NCBI GenBank assembly: GCA_021734395.1
Contig: JAIPJB010000001.1
Coordinates: 62,001-126,000 of the forward strand
Direction of reading: 5' to 3'
Source of the DNA: Candidatus Altimarinota bacterium
GTDB taxonomy: Bacteria; Patescibacteriota; Gracilibacteria; UBA4473
Length of the DNA stretch: 64,000 nucleotides
Shown here: positions 33,294-41,593 of the stretch, piece by piece
Numbering within the stretch: position 1 is the stretch's first letter
Layout: each line of letters starts with the position of its first letter
The notes under the pieces: generated by a model
Told to the model about the DNA's origin: nothing
What the model saw: the letters and a program-made list of their open reading frames with translations, nothing else
Databases searched by the model: none
Made by a program: the position numbers and the translations under genes

Positions 33294-33719
33294 TTATTGC
33301 AATTCTACGGTTGCACCAGCATCCTCAAATTTCTTTTTCATTTCTTCGGCTTCTTGCTTCTTCACATTTTCTTTGACTGTTCCACCATTATCAGCCAAGC
33401 CTTTGGCATCACCAAGACCGAGTCCTGTCAATTCGCGGATAACCTTGATTACCGCAATTTTTTGTCCTCCTGCTTCTTTCAGGACAACATTGTAGGAAGA
33501 TTTTTCTTCGGCTTCCTCTTCTCCATCACCTCCAGCGGGCGCACCAGCAGCTACTGCCACAGGGGCTGCCGCGGAAATACCATACTTCTCTTCGAAGTAT
33601 TTAGCGACGTTATTTGCCTCCACGACCGTAAGTTTTTCGATCGAGTCGACAACGGCCTGCTCAGATTTACTGAGTTTGACCTCTTCTTTTTTTTCGGTTG
33701 CATTTGCTTCTTCAGCCAT
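33294..33719 (-). CDS. rplL: Ribosomal protein L7/L12
   Basis: The stalk protein of the large subunit that recruits translation GTPases. The 141-residue protein has the N-terminal dimerisation part (LSKSEQAVVDSIEKLTVVEANNV), a Gly/Ala-rich hinge extended by acidic residues (about 55-75), and the C-terminal domain with KIAVIKVIRELTGLGLGDAKGL. It is slightly longer than usual because of an acidic N-terminal tail and hinge. It follows rplJ with a 30-base gap in the standard order. Confidence 0.97.
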   Translation of the reverse strand: MAEEANATEKKEEVKLSKSEQAVVDSIEKLTVVEANNVAKYFEEKYGISAAAPVAVAAGAPAGGDGEEEAEEKSSYNVVLKEAGGQKIAVIKVIRELTGLGLGDAKGLADNGGTVKENVKKQEAEEMKKKFEDAGATVELQ

Positions 33720-33749
33720 AATAAGAAAGGGTTAAAAAATACTGAAATA

Positions 33750-34295
33750 TTAAGACGCGAATTTCTCCGCGTTCTGAAGCACATTATAAAGACCTTGAAA
33801 TCCGGAATTGAAAACTCCATGAAGTTTTTGCGTTCCGCCACGAAGCATTCCCACGATTTTACCAAGAGATTCTTCTCTGGTTGGAGTATCTGCCAGTGCA
33901 GCCGCTCTGGCTGCATCAATAAATGCTCCTTCGAAAACCGCACCTGCAAAATCTAATTTGGATACTTTCGTCTTTTTGTCTAGAAACTCCTTTTTGTATT
34001 TCTTTAGTGCTGCAAAAGGAGCAATCTCATCTTCAGGAGAAACTAAAACGGCTACCGGCCCTTCCAGTTCTGATGAGCTCACATCCGCAAGTCCGGCTTC
34101 CTTTGCGGCCAATTGGATCAATGTTTTTTTAATAACGGTATAGCTAATATTTTGCTCTCGAAGGTCATTGCGCATGGATTGTACTTCCTCCACGCTAATG
34201 CCACTATAACGAGCAAAAGCCACACCTTTGGCGTCCTGAAATTTTTCTTTCAGCGCTTGTAACTGTTCGGTTTTTTTCGATTTAGAAGTAGCCAT
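33750..34295 (-). CDS. rplJ: Ribosomal protein L10
   Basis: L10 anchors the L7/L12 stalk to the ribosome. The 181-residue protein has the family pattern from KTEQLQALKEKFQDAKGVAFARYSG through MRNDLREQNISYTVIKKTL to the LEGPVAVLVSPEDE segment and the C-terminal helix that binds L12 dimers. There is no Shine-Dalgarno before the ATG; instead a hairpin and run of eight T end 5 bases before it, so expression is likely controlled by the leader upstream (34296-34432). Confidence 0.96.
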   Translation of the reverse strand: MATSKSKKTEQLQALKEKFQDAKGVAFARYSGISVEEVQSMRNDLREQNISYTVIKKTLIQLAAKEAGLADVSSSELEGPVAVLVSPEDEIAPFAALKKYKKEFLDKKTKVSKLDFAGAVFEGAFIDAARAAALADTPTREESLGKIVGMLRGGTQKLHGVFNSGFQGLYNVLQNAEKFAS

Positions 34296-34432
34296 GAGAT
34301 AAAAAAAATGTCTTTGGCGGTCAAAGACACTGAGACTTTCTTTTTCCTCTCTCGCACAGGGCGAGGAGAAGAAAATGATATGTTCGTCTCGGTTGGTTTT
34401 ATGGCACAGAGCCTACCAACTGTCTTCGACCA
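34296..34432 (-). promoter_or_regulatory. L10-type leader RNA of rplJL
   Basis: The transcript from the promoter at 34439-34466 has about 130 bases before rplJ. It contains GTTGGT ... ACCAAC enclosing GGC ... GCC, a second stem (CTCCTCGC with GCGAGAG), and then an attenuator. This agrees with the autogenous L10 leaders of other bacteria, where the L10-L12 complex binds the leader. The agreement is by layout and partial sequence only. Confidence 0.65.
34301..34328 (-). terminator. Attenuator hairpin directly before rplJ
   Basis: On the minus strand GTCTTTG (34328-34322) and CAAAGAC (34316-34310) form a 7-bp stem followed by A and eight T (34308-34301). It ends 5 bases before the ATG, so it can stop transcription before rplJ unless blocked. 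Confidence 0.75.
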
Positions 34433-34438
34433 GCTCAA

Positions 34439-34466
34439 ACTGTAGGGGGGAATTAAAAATTGTCAA
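34439..34466 (-). promoter_or_regulatory. Promoter of rplJL
   Basis: On the minus strand TTGACA (34466-34461), a 16-bp spacer and TACAGT (34444-34439). It overlaps the stop of the upstream Nudix gene. Confidence 0.75.
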
Positions 34467-35005
34467 ATATTTTTTCTGCATTTCTCTGCGAAAGCCAAAG
34501 CACTTACCGTCGCTGCGGCTGTTTTGGTTTTGGGATCGGTGAGTATCTTTCTGGTCTCCATCAAATCGGAAGCGGTAAAAAGCTCGACTTGTTCGGCTTC
34601 ATCAAGATCCTGCTCAGCAATTTTTTTGCAGTCTTCCGCCACAAAAAAATAGTATTTCATAGTTGACCCCGTGGGATTGGCAAATACTTCTCCAATAAAA
34701 TGGAGCTGTCCCTTATATCCGGTCTCTTCGAGTAATTCTCGCTCAGCAGCATGGATCGGTTTTTCACCATCATCAATCAATCCCGCGCAAAATTCTGTCA
34801 CAACTTCTCGTGATCCGTGCTTATAATTTCTCTGAAGCAAAACTTCCCCACTCGACAGGATAGGCACAACAACAACCGCCGAATCAGTAGTATTTACATA
34901 CCACTCCGTAGTTTTTCCGCTGGGCAGTTCTACGATGTGTTTTTCGACTGGAGAATATTTCGCATCCAGAATTTTTTCGCGAGAGAGAATTTTAAATTTT
35001 TTCAT
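34463..35005 (-). CDS. Nudix hydrolase (ADP-ribose pyrophosphatase-like)
   Basis: A 180-residue Nudix protein with a complete Nudix box from GLIDDGE through REL-EETGY (about 75-97). The N-terminal beta domain with LPSGKTTEWYVN and the RNYKHGSREVVTEFCAG stretch before the box match the NudF/ADP-ribose pyrophosphatase branch, which acts on ADP-ribose and related sugar nucleotides in the cytoplasm. Substrate is inferred from the branch. Its ATG overlaps the stop of the GNAT gene upstream. Confidence 0.9.
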   Translation of the reverse strand: MKKFKILSREKILDAKYSPVEKHIVELPSGKTTEWYVNTTDSAVVVVPILSSGEVLLQRNYKHGSREVVTEFCAGLIDDGEKPIHAAERELLEETGYKGQLHFIGEVFANPTGSTMKYYFFVAEDCKKIAEQDLDEAEQVELFTASDLMETRKILTDPKTKTAAATVSALAFAEKCRKNI

Positions 35006-35574
35006 GAGTCTTGTTTTTGAAATTCATCAACGATCATTTCGTATTGCTTATCATTCCACCATTGCCCAAAACGAAAAAAATGATCTCGAAGTTCTCCAAC
35101 AAATCGAAACCCAAGTTTCTCAATAACTCGCTGTGAAGCACTATTCTGGGGCAAATGACCTACGGTAATTTTATGAAGTCCCAATTTTTCAAATCCGAAT
35201 GCCAATACCGCTTGTCCAGCTTCGGTCATAATCCCTTGACCGTGAAATAGTGGGTCTAGCCAGTAGCCAAGCTCCGCTCGATCAATTTTCCAAGCATTTT
35301 GTGTCCGGCAAATATCTTCCAGACTAATAATCCCGACCAGTTTATCCTGGAAAAAAATACTCCACACGACACTTTTTTCGGGGAATTCTTTTTCTTTTTC
35401 GAGAAAAAATTTTTGGGTATCTTCAATTTTTTCTGGAGGATCAAAACTCATAAATCGAGTCATTTCCGGATTTTCGTTCAGAATTTCAAAAACACGTGAG
35501 ACATCTTCCATCCTTTTAGGACGGAGAAAGAGTCGTTCTGTTTTTATTTCGTACTGTATTGATTTGGGAGACAT
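35002..35574 (-). CDS. GNAT acetyltransferase, RimJ/RimL-like
   Basis: The 190-residue protein has the RimJ/RimL pattern: TERLFLRPKRMEDVSRVFEI at the N-terminus, the strand AELGYWLDPLFHGQGIMTEA with the acetyl-CoA loop (about 110-129), and HKITVGHLPQNSASQRVIEKLGF (about 145-167). Relatives acetylate N-termini of ribosomal proteins or small molecules. The target here is unknown. It overlaps the Nudix gene by 4 bases and follows aroC by 20 bases of AT-rich spacer. Confidence 0.9.
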   Translation of the reverse strand: MSPKSIQYEIKTERLFLRPKRMEDVSRVFEILNENPEMTRFMSFDPPEKIEDTQKFFLEKEKEFPEKSVVWSIFFQDKLVGIISLEDICRTQNAWKIDRAELGYWLDPLFHGQGIMTEAGQAVLAFGFEKLGLHKITVGHLPQNSASQRVIEKLGFRFVGELRDHFFRFGQWWNDKQYEMIVDEFQKQDS

Positions 35575-35594
35575 TTATAATTGAAGATTGAAGA

Positions 35595-36689
35595 TTAATT
35601 TCCGCATTGTGCTCGGTGCAAAAGCAAATGATCGACCAAAACCAATGCTGTCATGGATTCTAAAACAGGAATAACACGAGGCAGAATGATCGTATCATAG
35701 CGACCTTCTATTTTGATTTTTACTTTTTTTCCAGAAGAATCAATTGTTTCTTGGGATTGACCAATTGAGGACGGAGGTTTTACGGCTACACGAAACCAAA
35801 TATCTTCGCCCGTAGAAATGCCACCTAAAATGCCTCCATTCGCATTGCGTTGAGTCAAAAAAGACTGGTCTTTAAAATCCTTTAAGACCGATTTTGATGA
35901 AGAATTGAGAAAAGAATCATTCGCTTCTGAGCCATTCATTCGCGAGAGCGCAAATCCTTCCCCGATTTCAAATCCTTTCACCGATCCCACTGACAAGCAG
36001 GCTCGTGCAAGATCTGATTCCAATTTCCCGAATACGGGAGACCCAAGCCCCGCAGACGGATTCTGGACGTGAATCTCAGCTACTCCACCTAAAGAATCTT
36101 TTCCCTCCTTTGCTTGTTTCAAAATCTGAAGGGCTTTTTTATAATTTTTTTTATCGGCCATGCGCAGAGGATTTTTTTTGATATATGAAAAATCTACATG
36201 CTCAAAAAACTGACCGCCAATTTCTCGTGAAAAACCAATAATTTGAATTTTCTGCTGAGCGAGAATTTTTTTCGCAATAGCCCCTCCAATAACACGCGCT
36301 ACGGTTTCCCGTCCGGAGCTTCTGCCTCCACCTCGATAATCACGAATTCCGTATTTGAGTTGATAAGTCAAATCTGCATGAGAAGGTCGATAAATATTTT
36401 TGAGAGATTCATAATCTTTTGACTGAACATCAGTATTGCGAACAAGAACCGAAATCGGCATACCGGTTGTTTTCCCTTCAAAAACACCAGAAAGAATCTC
36501 ACACCGATCATTCTCTTGTCGGGGACTACTTCCTATGTGTTGTCCTGGGCGACGACGATCCAGTTCTTTTTGTATATCGGATTCTGATAATTCCAATCCT
36601 GGAGGGCACCCATCAATAAGAGCCCCCAAAGCTCGACCATGAGATTCGCCCCAGCAGGTCAAACGAAATACCGTCCCGAATGTATTCAT
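35595..36689 (-). CDS. aroC: Chorismate synthase
   Basis: AroC makes chorismate from EPSP with reduced FMN. The 364-residue protein shows the signature GESHGRALGALIDGCPPG (about 14-31), RRRPGQ, RPSHADLTYQLKYGIRDYRGGGRSSGRETVARV (about 101-133) and the late GGISTGEDI region (about 288). Length is normal. With aroD and aroB in the window it shows a shikimate route, although the genes are scattered. It ends near a small AT-rich repeat. Confidence 0.97.
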   Translation of the reverse strand: MNTFGTVFRLTCWGESHGRALGALIDGCPPGLELSESDIQKELDRRRPGQHIGSSPRQENDRCEILSGVFEGKTTGMPISVLVRNTDVQSKDYESLKNIYRPSHADLTYQLKYGIRDYRGGGRSSGRETVARVIGGAIAKKILAQQKIQIIGFSREIGGQFFEHVDFSYIKKNPLRMADKKNYKKALQILKQAKEGKDSLGGVAEIHVQNPSAGLGSPVFGKLESDLARACLSVGSVKGFEIGEGFALSRMNGSEANDSFLNSSSKSVLKDFKDQSFLTQRNANGGILGGISTGEDIWFRVAVKPPSSIGQSQETIDSSGKKVKIKIEGRYDTIILPRVIPVLESMTALVLVDHLLLHRAQCGN

Positions 36690-36731
36690 GCTCGGTAGAA
36701 AGTGTAGTCAAAATGGGATTCTCGCCAAGTA

Positions 36732-37250
36732 TTAGCCCGTTTCTTTGTCGCGACGAAAAAAGGCAAATGGTCGTCCCTTCTCTTGTTGCTGAACAATATA
36801 AGCCCCAAAGTCTCGACGTGTCCCCTGTATATATTGATCCATGGATACTGATTTTTCTCCGCCTTGAAAATGCACAATACTGATATTTTTTCCTCGAATA
36901 ATCGGCGAACTCATAACTGAGGTTCCTTTTTCATATCGATTGGTTCTCTCCATTGCTGTTTGTACTTGTCGAGAGAGAGTCCGTTCTCGAGCATTCAGAA
37001 CAGTTCGAACTTGCGACTCCTGAAGACTTCGACTGCGCCGCGAAAGTCCCGCAAAAAGTTTTCGTGCGTCTTTTTGTTCCTGAAGAGTGAATTTTTCTGT
37101 CTGCATCAGTGTCGTTCGAACAGAACGAGAATTCTGTCTGATAATATGTGAACGATGCGGATAAAATCCTGTATTTTGAGCCGCAAAGACAAATCCAGGA
37201 GCAAAGACAAAAAAAGTAAAAACGAATGATCGAACAACAAATTTATTCAT
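36732..37250 (-). CDS. Hypothetical secreted protein, 172 aa
   Basis: A signal peptide is clear (VRSFVFTFFVFAPGFVFA, about 6-23, with AFA-like cleavage before AQNTG). The mature part is basic and Arg/Ser/Gln-rich, with a long helical region (about 50-105, many Arg-Glu pairs) and a C-terminal stretch around IIRGKNISIVHFQGGEKS. No domain is recognised. It sits between aroC and an RluA-type gene on the same strand. Confidence 0.65.
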   Translation of the reverse strand: MNKFVVRSFVFTFFVFAPGFVFAAQNTGFYPHRSHIIRQNSRSVRTTLMQTEKFTLQEQKDARKLFAGLSRRSRSLQESQVRTVLNARERTLSRQVQTAMERTNRYEKGTSVMSSPIIRGKNISIVHFQGGEKSVSMDQYIQGTRRDFGAYIVQQQEKGRPFAFFRRDKETG

Positions 37251-37304
37251 AGAAAAATATTTTAAATTTTGGTCAAGGGGGTTTTATTCGCGAAAAATAA
37301 AAAG

Positions 37305-38222
37305 TCAATATTTTTCTTCCTTCTTGTGAGCAAAAAATCCTGGAGGAACCGGTGATTGAACACAACGGAAATTTCCTTTCTGATCAGGATCTGGAAAAGA
37401 TAGTTCTGTTGCATGCAAAAACATTCGTGCGTCTTTTTTTCCGCCGTATTTTTGATCCCCTACAATCGGGAATCCTATTTCGCTCAGATGGACACGGATT
37501 TGATGTGTTCGTCCTGTGGGAATTATTATTTTTAGGAGAGATGTCTCATGATGTGTTTCTATCCGTTCAAACCTTGTCACTGCGTCCTTTGCTTTTGCTG
37601 TCTTCCCCACAGTCATTTTTTGCCGATTTTTTTCATCGCGCTGAATCCCAGCTTCAATCCGACCTCTTGAGGGGGGGATCCCGGAAACAACCGCATAATA
37701 TATTTTTTGAACTTCCTTCCAGTGTTGTTGAAAAAAACGATGAGCTTCGTTGGTTTTGGCTACCAAAAGAAGACCCGAAGTTTCTTTATCCAATCGGTGC
37801 ACAAGTCCTGGACGAGAAATTGGCTGCCCAGAAACTTCGTCAATATTTTCTGAAAGGGTTTTCCCGAACTGATGGACGAGTGCGTTGACTATTGTTTTTG
37901 GTTCTGGGGCACTCGAGGAAGGATGAACTGATATTCCCTCCGGCTTTTCGATCACAACCCAAGAATCTGATTCAGCGAGAACTTTGAGGGGGAATTTCCA
38001 GGGGGTTATTTCTTTTTGCTCGGACAATTCAAGCAAGCACTGCACCTGCCACTTTTCACCAGCATGAACTTTTGTTTTTCCAGGTTTTTCTGCGTCATCC
38101 AAAAAAAAGTGACCATGTTTTTGCCATGTACTTCGAGAAAATAATGGAAAGAGTTGTGCACACACAACTTCGATTCGCTTCCCTGCCTGATCTTCAGCAA
38201 TTACAATATTTTCTTGAATCAT
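37305..38222 (-). CDS. RluA-family pseudouridine synthase
   Basis: The 305-residue enzyme isomerises uridine in rRNA or tRNA. It has an S4-like N-terminal segment (about 5-75), the catalytic HRLDKETSGLLLVAKT (about 143-158) with the aspartate, and the GRTHQIRVHLSEIGFPIVGDQKYGG motif (about 237-261). Its RluD/RluA/RluC specificity cannot be set from sequence. It follows murJ by 12 bases on the same strand. Confidence 0.94.
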   Translation of the reverse strand: MIQENIVIAEDQAGKRIEVVCAQLFPLFSRSTWQKHGHFFLDDAEKPGKTKVHAGEKWQVQCLLELSEQKEITPWKFPLKVLAESDSWVVIEKPEGISVHPSSSAPEPKTIVNALVHQFGKTLSENIDEVSGQPISRPGLVHRLDKETSGLLLVAKTNEAHRFFQQHWKEVQKIYYAVVSGIPPSRGRIEAGIQRDEKNRQKMTVGKTAKAKDAVTRFERIETHHETSLLKIIIPTGRTHQIRVHLSEIGFPIVGDQKYGGKKDARMFLHATELSFPDPDQKGNFRCVQSPVPPGFFAHKKEEKY

Positions 38223-38234
38223 AGATATAAAAAG

Positions 38235-39545
38235 TTATGAATGCCTTTCGGGAGAATAAAAATAACGACGGAAGAGTACCCAACCAAAAAGAAGTGCTGA
38301 CACGCTACTGGCAATAAGATTCCCCAATGCCAGACCCAAAATGGCTCGCTCTGGTGGAAGAATTACCAAAGCCAAAAGTGCGGCAGAGGAAGTCGCCAGA
38401 AACAGGGAAAAAGCAGAAATTTTCATAGGTGTGAGTACATCGTCATTCGCAATCAAGGTACGCGAAAGAATGGGGATCATACAGGTCGCGGGAAGCGCCA
38501 GAATTGTCCAGAAAAAAACTGTTGTTGCCATCCTGAGAGTTTCGCCTTCCAAGGAAAAAAGAAGCTGAAGAATCGGGCGAGCAAAAAACAACCCGATGAT
38601 AGTTGGGGGAATCGTAAAGAAAAGTATCCACAGCAGTGATGTTTTGAGTATCGCTCCCTGTACTTCTGTATTGTGCTTTGCTTTTGCCAAGCGAGGGAAA
38701 GCTGAATTCGCGACAGAAAACCCTACGATTGAGAGCAGAACAAATCCTAAATTTGAGCCGATAGAAAAAGCACCGACTGCTCCAGCCGTCAAAAAACTCG
38801 CAATAAGAACATCAGCTGATTGATTGATCTGAAATGCAGAATTGTTGAGAACTCGATAGACAAAATCTTTTTTGAATCGCTGCCAAGCTTCGCTGGGTTT
38901 TTTCCAAGCCCAAATAATTTTGCCCCCGTGCAGAAAAAATCCGATGCCGTTCGCTAAAAGATGGAGCAACGCCCCCCCCAAGGCCGCTATCCCTACCGTC
39001 ATAAGTCCGAATTCATTTCGAAAAACAAAAAGCCCTGTACAAATGCCTCCAGTATAGAGTACCGGTGCGATAGAAATCGAAAAAAATCGGTGATGACTCT
39101 GTTGAAAAGCAGAAAAAACAGAGGACACCGACAGCAGAAAAACTGATCCAAAAAGAAGACGAGAAAGCGGTATCATCTCTTGCCGTAAACTTTCCTCAAA
39201 TCCTCCCGCAAAAAGCAAAGACAATGGTTCTGTAAAAAGAATCCCCAGTCCACAGAAAAGACCAAATAATATCACAACCCCCCACAAAAAACTGGAAAAA
39301 AATTGCGTCTCTTTTTTTTCTGAATCCAGAGATGCCATACGCGGCAGGAAAAGCGTAGACACCGTGCCCCCAATTAGTAGGAAAAAGAAAAAATCCGGAA
39401 TACGAAACCCCGCAAAAACCAGGTCGATTTCTGCCCCACTCCCAAAAATATCGACCAACAATCGATCTCTCAATAAAGCCAAAGCCTTCGACAGTATAGC
39501 TGAAATCCCTAAGAGTGAGCCGCCACTGAGCAGAAGTTTTTTCAC
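38235..39545 (-). CDS. murJ: Lipid II flippase MurJ (MviN family)
   Basis: A MATE-like membrane protein of 436 residues with about 12-14 hydrophobic segments, proposed to flip lipid II for peptidoglycan synthesis. It starts with the family pattern SLLGISAILSKALALLRDRLLVDIFGSG (about 11-38) and the FRIPDFFFFLLIGGTVSTLFLPRM stretch. It is somewhat shorter than the roughly 510 residues of many MurJ proteins, lacking some C-terminal helices. Expressed on the minus strand, divergent from the lamin-tail protein gene. Confidence 0.9.
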   Translation of the reverse strand: MKKLLLSGGSLLGISAILSKALALLRDRLLVDIFGSGAEIDLVFAGFRIPDFFFFLLIGGTVSTLFLPRMASLDSEKKETQFFSSFLWGVVILFGLFCGLGILFTEPLSLLFAGGFEESLRQEMIPLSRLLFGSVFLLSVSSVFSAFQQSHHRFFSISIAPVLYTGGICTGLFVFRNEFGLMTVGIAALGGALLHLLANGIGFFLHGGKIIWAWKKPSEAWQRFKKDFVYRVLNNSAFQINQSADVLIASFLTAGAVGAFSIGSNLGFVLLSIVGFSVANSAFPRLAKAKHNTEVQGAILKTSLLWILFFTIPPTIIGLFFARPILQLLFSLEGETLRMATTVFFWTILALPATCMIPILSRTLIANDDVLTPMKISAFSLFLATSSAALLALVILPPERAILGLALGNLIASSVSALLFGWVLFRRYFYSPERHS

Positions 39546-39637
39546 GTCGATGAGTTTTGGTCAGAATGGGATTTTTTGCAAGAAAAGTTGTTTTCTTTGG
39601 AAACTTCAATAGAGTATAAGGTTATCTATCGGCAAAT

Positions 39638-41590
39638 ATAAAGAAAAAAACAAATATTCCATTTTTTCTTCTTTTTGGGGGAGGAATACTTGCAACTCTG
39701 CATATTTCCTGGGCGCTTGAATTTCAATCCGGACAAGCAAATGTCACCATTACCGAAATCTGCCCTCATACTATTGGAACACAAAAAGAATGGTTTGAGT
39801 TTTCGCTCGAAGGGAATGAAGCCATTGATATTACCGATTGGAAAATATCAAATACAAAATCAACCAAAACATTCGAAGAAAAACAATCACAATTATTTCT
39901 GGGATCGGGAGGAGAAAAAATTACTGGAAAAGAAGTTCTGCTGACCGGGTCAGGAACTGTGATGAGTGGATCGGGTTTCTCGGGAACCGGATACACGGGA
40001 TGTGGTAGTGTAAAGCTTGCTGAAGATCGACTCATTTTTTTGCCCAAAAATCGTGCCTGGTTTTTCTGGGATCCTTCGCCTATTTCATTGACCAATTCTG
40101 GGGGAATAATACAGATTTTGAACGAGCAGAATGAAGTATTAGATCAGATCCAATATCTCGATACGAAATCTGGAACCTATCAGAGAAAAGATTATGCGGA
40201 TGTCTGGAATCGCCACGAAAAAAAAGAAAACATCCTTTTTCCACTTACCGTAAGAGAAGAAGGATCTATGGATTTCCAACCAACCCCCGGAGAAAAAAAT
40301 AAAAATGCACCGACCTTCTCGGAAGATATTGAGCTTCTGATTTCTGAAGTTTCTCCCGACCGAGATCCTGCTTTTGGTTTTGATTTTCTAGAACTTTTTG
40401 TCCGATATTCTTCTGAAGACCCTATAAATCTAAAATATCTAGAAATCAAACACAACGGAACACAACTCTTTTTTGCAGAGCAAGATTTTTGGGTGCAGCA
40501 GGGTGACTATATTGTGGCGGAATTCAATAATATGGCACCAGCACTAGTGAGAAATAGTAATCCTCACAGAATCTCTACCAACGCACGAAATAATATTTCC
40601 GCTGGCTCGGGAACCATCGAGGTAATCCTCTATTCGGGAACTGGCTGGGAAAGGAACGAAGATTTTGTATGCTGGAAAGACGGAGAATTAAGTCAGACAG
40701 AACAGTCGCGTGTGGAAAAACAGATCGACGAGGGCAATTGGTCTGGTGCGTGCATTGATATTGCCAATCTTATTTCCAACGAGTCTCTGGCACGGATTCC
40801 TTTGGGGAAAGACACCAATACAAAAAGCGATTTTTTTCGTCATTTTAATGGCTCGGAAGGCGTCGAAAATACATCGCACAATAATGCTCCTCAAGCACTT
40901 ATAAGTGTCCAAGGAGGACACAAAATTTTTCGTGGATGGCTCAATTTTACTGGCGAAAATTCAACTGATCCTGACGGAAGTCATGATATAAAATCGTTTC
41001 TGTGGACGATCAATGAAGAATCTTGTCCCAGCGAAAGCGCAGGGTGGTATTGGAAAAATAATTGTACTGAAGAATCCGTTCGATCGAACCCCGATACTCT
41101 TTATTTCGAAAAATTAGGAGACTATACAATCCAGCTTCAAGTTACCGACTTTTCCGAGACGACTTCTACTCATGCCGTGGTAATTACTGTTACCGAGCAA
41201 GGAATCGATCCTTTTGGGATTGGATTTTCTGGGGGGGCAGAAAATGCTTTTTCTGGTTCGCTCAAAAGATGGCTTCAACAAGAACTCAAAAAAGAATCGC
41301 CCTACACTGAAGAAATGCGAGACCAGCAAGCAAGAAGTCAGAAATTTCTTTCCTCTCATTTTTTCGAAAAATTTTTGGATTCTGTTTCTCCCCAATGGCT
41401 TCATCTCATGGAAAAAAGGGCGCAAAAAATACAAAAGCGAGAAGTACTCCATTTCGATCAAGATCTTTCCCATTGGTCTTTCTCTCAGAAATTTGAGAAC
41501 CAAGATCCACAGCTGTTCCAATGGCAAAAAATTTCTCCCGATATTCAAAAGCGCGCACTCCGAAATATCGGAATTATTTTTGAACAATAG
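39638..41590 (+). CDS. Large secreted protein with lamin-tail and PKD-like domains, possible AUA start
   Basis: The frame is open from 39620 and encodes KKKTNIPFFLLF followed by GGGILATLHISWALEF, a textbook signal peptide, then a lamin-tail-like domain (VTITEICPHTIGTQKEWFEF). An ATG only appears at 39959, inside that domain. The codon in the right place for the start is ATA at 39638, giving about 650 residues. A second lamin-tail-like unit (IELLISEVSPDRDPAFGFDF) and a PKD-like domain (DPDGSHDIKSFLWTI ... DYTIQLQVTDFSE, about 440-520) follow, and the C-terminus is a helical region with no membrane anchor. Such proteins are usually cell-surface or secreted. Either AUA is used, or the sequence has a base error. 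Confidence 0.75.
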   Translation: MKKKTNIPFFLLFGGGILATLHISWALEFQSGQANVTITEICPHTIGTQKEWFEFSLEGNEAIDITDWKISNTKSTKTFEEKQSQLFLGSGGEKITGKEVLLTGSGTVMSGSGFSGTGYTGCGSVKLAEDRLIFLPKNRAWFFWDPSPISLTNSGGIIQILNEQNEVLDQIQYLDTKSGTYQRKDYADVWNRHEKKENILFPLTVREEGSMDFQPTPGEKNKNAPTFSEDIELLISEVSPDRDPAFGFDFLELFVRYSSEDPINLKYLEIKHNGTQLFFAEQDFWVQQGDYIVAEFNNMAPALVRNSNPHRISTNARNNISAGSGTIEVILYSGTGWERNEDFVCWKDGELSQTEQSRVEKQIDEGNWSGACIDIANLISNESLARIPLGKDTNTKSDFFRHFNGSEGVENTSHNNAPQALISVQGGHKIFRGWLNFTGENSTDPDGSHDIKSFLWTINEESCPSESAGWYWKNNCTEESVRSNPDTLYFEKLGDYTIQLQVTDFSETTSTHAVVITVTEQGIDPFGIGFSGGAENAFSGSLKRWLQQELKKESPYTEEMRDQQARSQKFLSSHFFEKFLDSVSPQWLHLMEKRAQKIQKREVLHFDQDLSHWSFSQKFENQDPQLFQWQKISPDIQKRALRNIGIIFEQ

Positions 41591-41593
41591 TCT

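Noticed and set aside
33261-33956. A 231-codon plus-strand frame.
   Set aside because: It is antisense to rplL and rplJ.
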